Source: an uncultured Clostridia bacterium (GTDB lineage Bacteria > Bacillota_I > Bacilli_A > RF39 > UBA660). Taken from it: DNA of 45,784 nucleotides. Positions 41,221-45,784 of this stretch are shown one piece after another. The stretch covers positions 1-45,784 of the forward strand of contig CAMVAF010000011.1 of the NCBI GenBank assembly GCA_947165365.1, written 5' to 3'. The notes under the pieces were generated by a model. The model worked only from the letters and a program-made list of their open reading frames with translations, did no database searches and had not been told where the DNA came from. Both the position numbers and the translations under genes were made by a program. Each line of letters starts with the position of its first letter. Positions within the stretch are counted from its first letter, which is position 1.

Positions 41221-42168
41221 ATGTCAAATAAAAAAGAACACTACTTAATGAGAGATAATATAGCAAAGAAAATCTTTAAAGATGAAATATTAGGTAAAGA
41301 ATTATCAGCAAGATTAATTAGTGAAGTATTACAAGTTGATTTTCATGATATATATGATAATTTAACTCCTTATTTTACTGAAATAGGAATTAATGCATTA
41401 ACCATTGATACAGAAGCAGATATTGTTTATAGTACTGATGAAGATATCATTAATGTAGAAATTAATTATTCCTATGGACCATACAGAGATGCCCAGATGA
41501 ATACTTATGTTAGTCAGTTGTATCTTGGTCAAATTAGGTCTAGTAAAGATTATCTAGGTAGCAAAGGTATTATTCAAATCTTGATTGAGGACTATGATTA
41601 CTTTCATAAGGGTGATTATGTATATGAAGTAGTTTTAAAAGATAAAAAATATAATTTAGATGATAATGGATTTTTTAGAAGATTTCATATATCCCTTGAT
41701 TATTTAAGTAAGTTGAATTATAATGAAGTCATAAAAAGTGAAAACAAACTTGTTAAACTTTTATATTTTCTAATTTGTGGTGACGAAGAAGAAAAAGATG
41801 ATATTTATAAGGATGATGAATTTATGAAGAAAGTAATTAAGAATGCCGAAGAAATAGCAGGAAGAGAAAGAATGCCACTTTATTTAAGTAATGAAGAGAT
41901 TACAAGACTTGATATGGAATACCATCAAAAAGTAGGTTTTGATAAAGGTTATCAAGATGGTCATCAAAAAGGTATAGAAGATGGCCTTAAAGAAGGTATC
42001 AAAGAAGGTATTGAACAAGGTATCAAAGAAGGAATTGAACAAGGAATTAAAAAAATGGTAAATAACTTTTATCAAAATGGTGCATCACTTGATTTAATTA
42101 GTAAATCTACTAATTTATCACTTGATGAAGTGGAAAAAATATTGGGGAACAAGAAGAAGGCTAAATAG
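41221..42168 (+). CDS. PD-(D/E)XK nuclease-family transposase (Rpn-like)
   Basis: A 315-residue protein of the PDDEXK_2 / Rpn type. It has DNIAKKIFKD at the start, the core IDTEADIVYSTDEDIINVEIN (about 61-81, acidic motif pattern D...ExN, slightly off the usual E-x-Q/K), QMNTYVSQLY (about 92-101), then a helical region. The C-terminus (about 236-278) has short repeats of KEGIEQGI type, encoded by a 24-bp DNA repeat (about 41995-42050). Such proteins promote recombination or are domesticated nucleases; no inverted repeats mark this as an intact IS. A good ribosome site (GAGAGGGGGTG) precedes it. The three 0A boxes 44-70 nt upstream put it under probable Spo0A control. Confidence 0.8.
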   Translation: MSNKKEHYLMRDNIAKKIFKDEILGKELSARLISEVLQVDFHDIYDNLTPYFTEIGINALTIDTEADIVYSTDEDIINVEINYSYGPYRDAQMNTYVSQLYLGQIRSSKDYLGSKGIIQILIEDYDYFHKGDYVYEVVLKDKKYNLDDNGFFRRFHISLDYLSKLNYNEVIKSENKLVKLLYFLICGDEEEKDDIYKDDEFMKKVIKNAEEIAGRERMPLYLSNEEITRLDMEYHQKVGFDKGYQDGHQKGIEDGLKEGIKEGIEQGIKEGIEQGIKKMVNNFYQNGASLDLISKSTNLSLDEVEKILGNKKKAK

Positions 42169-42178
42169 TCTTCTTTTT
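42151..42178. terminator. Bidirectional terminator between convergent genes
   Basis: An AAGAAGA / TCTTCTT stem that includes the ends of both convergent genes, which overlap by 8 nt. T-rich on the plus side. Confidence 0.6.
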
Positions 42179-42949
42179 AAATGTTTTTTTCGATATATCA
42201 AAAACTAATAATAAACAAAAAGATAAGAAAAAATAAAAACTAATTAAATAAAATAGGGAAAATATGCCTTCCATTCTTTCTATAAAATCAAGATATTTGA
42301 TTCTTTTTAATATATTAATATAAGGATAATCATATAAATAAAAAAGTGTTCTTCCCAATATAACTAAAGAAAAAACTTTAATAAATATAGGATTAATTAA
42401 ATTATTTAAATAATTTTTTATTTTAATTTTATAATCTGTTAAATATTTAATTCCTAAATAAAGATATGTCATCATTAATCCAATATATAAAGCATTTATA
42501 TTTACTTGTAACTCATCTAATAATTTAATATTAAAATTATTAATATCAATATTAGGAATAGATAAAATAATTGAAAATATTTTTAAAAATAAATAAAGAT
42601 AACCAGATAACTGTAGTGATTTAATAAAGGTATGATATCCTTTAATAGATAGATGAATACTTAAAATAACAAGAATTATAATAATAATTATTTCTGGATA
42701 AAACCTTATAATATTCTCTCTTATATAATCACTAATTAAATAAATAGAACTAAGGGATATCATAATACTGATAATTAATAAAGATATTTTCGTTATTATA
42801 TTAAATTTAATATTTCTAAGTAAAAAGACTAATATTAAACCAATAATACTGCCAATAATAATATTTAAAGTACTTTCTTTAAAAAAGAATAATAAGATTA
42901 ATGATTCTATTAATATAAAATTTAAAATATTTATTTCTATTTTTTTCAT
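42161..42949 (-). CDS. GerAB-like spore germination permease, compact
   Basis: A 262-residue integral membrane protein with about eight hydrophobic helices, last in a GerA-C-B order operon. The assignment rests on topology and position, as sequence motifs are weak. Typical GerAB proteins (APC superfamily) have ~365 residues and ten helices, so this is a shortened form. With GerAA and GerAC it would form a germinant receptor in the spore inner membrane. It overlaps the GerAC stop by ATGA. Confidence 0.65.
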   Translation of the reverse strand: MKKIEINILNFILIESLILLFFFKESTLNIIIGSIIGLILVFLLRNIKFNIITKISLLIISIMISLSSIYLISDYIRENIIRFYPEIIIIIILVILSIHLSIKGYHTFIKSLQLSGYLYLFLKIFSIILSIPNIDINNFNIKLLDELQVNINALYIGLMMTYLYLGIKYLTDYKIKIKNYLNNLINPIFIKVFSLVILGRTLFYLYDYPYINILKRIKYLDFIERMEGIFSLFYLISFYFFLSFCLLLVFDISKKTFKKKTI

Positions 42950-43533
42950 TTAATCTCCTTTAGTTCATTATCTTTATAATGATAATTGCCATCAAACATT
43001 ATTTTATCTTGATATGTTATATTAGATAGAGTAAATTCTTTATTATCAAGATATTCTTGCATTAATTTTTCAAAAGTTTTTTTAATAACTGTTTTACTTT
43101 CTTTATTAGTTATAATTAAATTTTCAATTTCATCATATTGAGAATTATCTAAAACATTTTTCATATCACTTGATAGAATAGTTAAAAAATCATTGCGAAA
43201 TTCATGATGATTTAAAAAATATTTAATTAAATTATCATAATCATTGTTATTTAAGTTAAAATCTAAAATAATTAAATCAATATGAGAAAAATATATTTCT
43301 TTATTAACCTGTAATTTTATCTTATTAAATAGGTCATTAAGGTTATTATCAGTTACTTTAATAATCTCTGTTACGGGTTCATTATCTTTAATATCAGTGA
43401 TTATTAAAGCGTATAAAGTATAATCTTCTTTTTTTTCGATACCAATACTTTTGATAATCGCTAGTTCATTAAGTTCAGTATATTTATTACATCCTGTTAA
43501 TAATAGTATTAATAAAATTAATAATTTTTTCAT
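42946..43533 (-). CDS. GerAC-like spore germination lipoprotein, short
   Basis: A 195-residue lipoprotein: a hydrophobic signal ending in LLTGC (lipobox, Cys15), then NELAIIKSIGIEKKEDYTLY (about 22-41), the typical start of Ger(x)C proteins (…a.v..iGiD…). Family members are usually 350-400 residues, so only the N-terminal domain is present. It lies between GerAA and GerAB, with start/stop overlaps at both ends (TAATG, ATGA). Confidence 0.75.
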   Translation of the reverse strand: MKKLLILLILLLTGCNKYTELNELAIIKSIGIEKKEDYTLYALIITDIKDNEPVTEIIKVTDNNLNDLFNKIKLQVNKEIYFSHIDLIILDFNLNNNDYDNLIKYFLNHHEFRNDFLTILSSDMKNVLDNSQYDEIENLIITNKESKTVIKKTFEKLMQEYLDNKEFTLSNITYQDKIMFDGNYHYKDNELKEIK

Positions 43534-44936
43534 TAAGCACCTCGTATTCTATTTTTACTTAAAATAGGATTTCTGGTTAAAGGTTTCTTTTTTAATCTAA
43601 TAAATCCATCTTTTTGTTCATTTAAATTAATAGGAGAGAAAGGATATAAATAATCTTTATCAAAACTTTTAGTATCGGATAAATTAATAATTATTAAAAG
43701 AAAACCCATAAATATTCCAAATAATCCAAAGATAGTCGCTAGAATAATTAATAAAAAACGATATGATCTTATGGCATTAACCACTTCAATATTTTGAAAA
43801 AGAAGGGCTGATATCGCTGATATAGCAACAACAATAATCATCATTGGAGAAAGAATTCCAGCATTAACCGCAGCTTCACCTAAGACTAAACCTCCTAAAA
43901 TACTAACACTACTTCCCATATTAGAAGGTATTCTAATATCACTTTCCCTTAATATTTCAAAAGATATAATCATAATAAAAGATTCGATAAATGCCGGAAA
44001 TGGTACAGTTAATCTTTGACTTATAAAATTTACTAATAAATTGATGGGAATAAAATCAACATTATACGTGGTTATAGCAATATAATATGATGGAATAAAG
44101 ATTGCAATAATAAAAGAAATTAACCTAATAATTCGAATAAAAGTTATATTAATTCTTTTTTGATAGTAATCATCTACATAGTGAAAATAATCAATAAAAA
44201 AAGTAGGTAGTATTAGTATATTTGGACTATTATCAGTAACAATTATTATTTTCCCCTCTAATAATTCTTTAGATACCGAGTCCGGTCTTTCACTATCCTT
44301 AATTGTTGGAAATAAACTATTACTTTTATTTAAATATTTTTTTAAATATGATGAATCAATTATTCCATCAATGTTTATTTTATTAAGTTCTTTTATAATT
44401 TTATTTTTTAAATCTAAATTACAAATATCATCAATATACATAATACCTATTTTCGTATCAGTATATTTACCAATATTTAAGGTATCTAATTTTAAATGAT
44501 TACTTTTAATTCTTTTTCTAATTAAACCAACGTTTGTGTTAAATTGTTCAATAAAACTATCCTTTGGTCCAGTAATAGTTTTTTCATAATTTGATTCTGT
44601 TATCCCTCTTGTTAATTTATTTATTGTCTCTATAGCTAAAATATCTTTATTATTTAAAATAATTATGGTAAATCCACTTAATAGTAACGTGATTACCTCA
44701 TCTATTTTTACTTTCTTTATATTAATAGACGGGATATTATTTAAAAAATATTCTAAAATATTATCTTCTTTTTCCAATTCATCAATTCTTCTTAAGAGAT
44801 AATTATTAATTATTTCACTATTACAAATTGTTTCTATTAAAATAATATTTATTATATTATTATTAACTTTAATTTCTTTAGTTATTAAATCACTAATATC
44901 ATTAGTTTTATTTAGTATATCTTTATATATATCCAT
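43533..44936 (-). CDS. GerAA-like spore germination protein
   Basis: A 467-residue GerA-family protein. The soluble N-domain (1-~265) includes DVITLLLSG-like text (EVITLLLSGFTIIIL, about 80-94), RGITESNYEKTITGPKDSF (about 109-127) and RPDSVSKELLEGKIIIVTD (about 218-236). Then come about five transmembrane helices with PFPAFIES and RIPSNMGSSVSILGGLVLGEAAV (about 330-352 as two motifs). These are strong family hallmarks: ESNYEK.I.GP.e.F and GlvLGeAAV. It is the first gene of the operon and of near-normal length. Confidence 0.93.
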   Translation of the reverse strand: MDIYKDILNKTNDISDLITKEIKVNNNIINIILIETICNSEIINNYLLRRIDELEKEDNILEYFLNNIPSINIKKVKIDEVITLLLSGFTIIILNNKDILAIETINKLTRGITESNYEKTITGPKDSFIEQFNTNVGLIRKRIKSNHLKLDTLNIGKYTDTKIGIMYIDDICNLDLKNKIIKELNKINIDGIIDSSYLKKYLNKSNSLFPTIKDSERPDSVSKELLEGKIIIVTDNSPNILILPTFFIDYFHYVDDYYQKRINITFIRIIRLISFIIAIFIPSYYIAITTYNVDFIPINLLVNFISQRLTVPFPAFIESFIMIISFEILRESDIRIPSNMGSSVSILGGLVLGEAAVNAGILSPMMIIVVAISAISALLFQNIEVVNAIRSYRFLLIILATIFGLFGIFMGFLLIIINLSDTKSFDKDYLYPFSPINLNEQKDGFIRLKKKPLTRNPILSKNRIRGA

Positions 44937-45048
44937 AATTCACCATTATTAATATGGTATTTTTTTTAAAATATATAACATCCAATAATTTTTAAAATTC
45001 AAATAAAAAATATTAAAAAATATGATATGATATTCTTAGTGATGGAAA

Positions 45049-45784
45049 ATGAGTAAAGAAGTAAATAAATTAGATTATTTTGGAAGAGGAATAATTAAAG
45101 ATAATAAAGTTATTTTTGTTGATAAAGCCTTACCTAAAGATATTATTGATTATGAAATAATTAAAGATAAAAAAAAATATAGTGAAGCAAAAATAAGTAA
45201 AATTATTAAAGAAAGTCCAAATAGAATAGTACCAAAATGTCCTTATTATGATAACTGTGGTGGTTGTGATTTTTGGCATGCTAACGAAGCATTAGAAAAA
45301 GAATTTAAAATTAATAAAGCCAAAGAATTATTAGGAAGATGTGATGAATATTATGATACAAATATTCTTTATCGTAATAAAGTAACACTTCATATTAAAA
45401 ATAATAAAATAGGTTATTATAAAGAAAAAACAAATGATATTATAAGTATAAATTCATGTTTAATAGTAAATCCTTTAATTAATAAAATAATTGATAAATT
45501 AAATAATATTGATTTTAGTAAATATAATGTTTTTAAAGTTATAATTAAATGTAATCTTAATAAAATATTATTATATTTAGATAATGATGTTGATAATGAA
45601 TTTATTGATTATTTAAGTAGTGTAGATACCATTATAGTTAAAGATAAAGTTATTAAAGGTAAGGGATATTTAGAAGAAATCATAGATAATAAAGTATTTA
45701 AAATAACGAAAGAAGCTTTTTTTCAAGTTCCAGGGGGACGGATTCAACCTGCGAAGGGCCGGGAATGCACTGGGCCTCCAGGGC
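45049..45784 (+). CDS. RlmD/TrmA-family uracil-C5 RNA methyltransferase, partial
   Basis: A SAM-dependent m5U methyltransferase, cut by the window end. The N-terminal TRAM-like domain (DYFGRGIIKDNKVIFVDKAL, about 8-27) is followed by the Fe-S Cys motif CPYYDNCGGCDFWH (about 64-77) with a fourth Cys in NSCLIVNP (about 141). The reading frame keeps the family pattern to KEAFFQV (about residues 223-229), where an Asn should follow. After 45731 the sequence becomes GC-rich and the translated residues no longer fit the family. The catalytic domain lies beyond the break. Confidence 0.8.
   Translation, partial: MSKEVNKLDYFGRGIIKDNKVIFVDKALPKDIIDYEIIKDKKKYSEAKISKIIKESPNRIVPKCPYYDNCGGCDFWHANEALEKEFKINKAKELLGRCDEYYDTNILYRNKVTLHIKNNKIGYYKEKTNDIISINSCLIVNPLINKIIDKLNNIDFSKYNVFKVIIKCNLNKILLYLDNDVDNEFIDYLSSVDTIIVKDKVIKGKGYLEEIIDNKVFKITKEAFFQVPGGRIQPAKGRECTGPPG
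45732..45784. other. GC-rich foreign end, probable chimeric join
   Basis: The last ~53 bases (from CCAGGGGGACGG onward) are about two-thirds G+C in a window of ~30% and break the RlmD/TrmA motif in mid-phrase. Most likely an assembly or read chimera. Confidence 0.75.

Noticed and set aside
41221..42168. PD-(D/E)XK gene as an intact insertion sequence
   Set aside because: No terminal inverted repeats or target duplications are visible; it overlaps the convergent ger operon and has a regulated promoter, more like a resident gene.
44937..44975. Sigma-G promoter before gerAA (CATATTA on the minus strand)
   Set aside because: The -10-like match is present, but the -35 is poor and the implied leader would leave almost no room for the ribosome site.
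1..45784. tRNA and rRNA genes
   Set aside because: No cloverleaf-like or rRNA-like sequence was noticed on either strand by eye; a covariance-model scan would settle it.

Overview
The window is an AT-rich (roughly 30% GC) stretch of a low-GC Firmicute from the Bacilli / Erysipelotrichales / RF39-type gut lineages. TGA is used as an ordinary stop, so this is not a mycoplasma-type code. SpoVS, a GerA-type germination operon, a YjcZ-like small protein and a three-box Spo0A operator point to a spore former or a recent descendant of one. The last ~53 bases switch abruptly to GC-rich sequence inside a gene, which looks like a chimeric contig end of a metagenome assembly.

Layout. 1-1459 (minus strand): a DUF192 protein cut by the edge and a membrane-anchored protein. 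1569-4599: a small membrane protein, then pyruvate phosphate dikinase (ppdK). 4566-21035: an accessory array, described below. 21108-29979: a small membrane protein, a frameshifted CDF cation exporter, an acyltransferase, a CoA-transferase with a flavodoxin-like reductase, a hypothetical, two HAD-like proteins and the YjcZ-like protein. 30044-42168: pyrimidine-nucleoside phosphorylase, a BspA-like surface protein preceded by a 10-G tract, htpG with a CIRCE-like operator, an ORF6N protein, tex, a CBS-domain pyrophosphatase, spoVS and a PD-(D/E)XK nuclease-family gene behind three Spo0A boxes. 42161-44936 (minus): a compact gerA-type operon. 45049 to the end: a partial RlmD/TrmA-family RNA methyltransferase.

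The most striking structure is the array behind ppdK. The last ten codons plus stop of ppdK (34 nt beginning at ACAAGC) recur seven more times, at 7407, 8889, 17804, 18704, 19490, 20479 and 21002. Each copy still encodes a PPDK-like C-terminus (Q-A-[AT]-x...K/N-stop), and all but one have exactly the same length. Between consecutive copies lie seven same-strand cargo units: MBL hydrolase + nucleotidyltransferase; a membrane-anchored putative beta-propeller protein; a 9-kb operon with two class I lysyl-tRNA synthetase homologues; a type III toxin-antitoxin locus (cptI RNA + CptN-like toxin); a GNAT acetyltransferase; a phosphoesterase; a small nucleotidyltransferase. This is what repeated site-specific insertion into the 3' end of ppdK would leave, each insertion giving ppdK a new tail and pushing the older tail downstream. 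It resembles an integron cassette array in architecture, but the site is a metabolic gene and no recombinase is encoded in the window.

Three ppdK tails (ppdK itself, 8889 and 17804) are followed by a type III antitoxin RNA with covarying H-type pseudoknots; only the third still has its toxin. The other tails are followed by an AGACTAG...CTAGTCT-type terminator or its decayed form, so the tails come from at least two ppdK lineages. Cargo is rich in nucleotidyltransferases, phosphoesterases and aminoacyl-tRNA synthetase-like enzymes, which suggests defence, resistance or small-molecule tailoring; this is inference.
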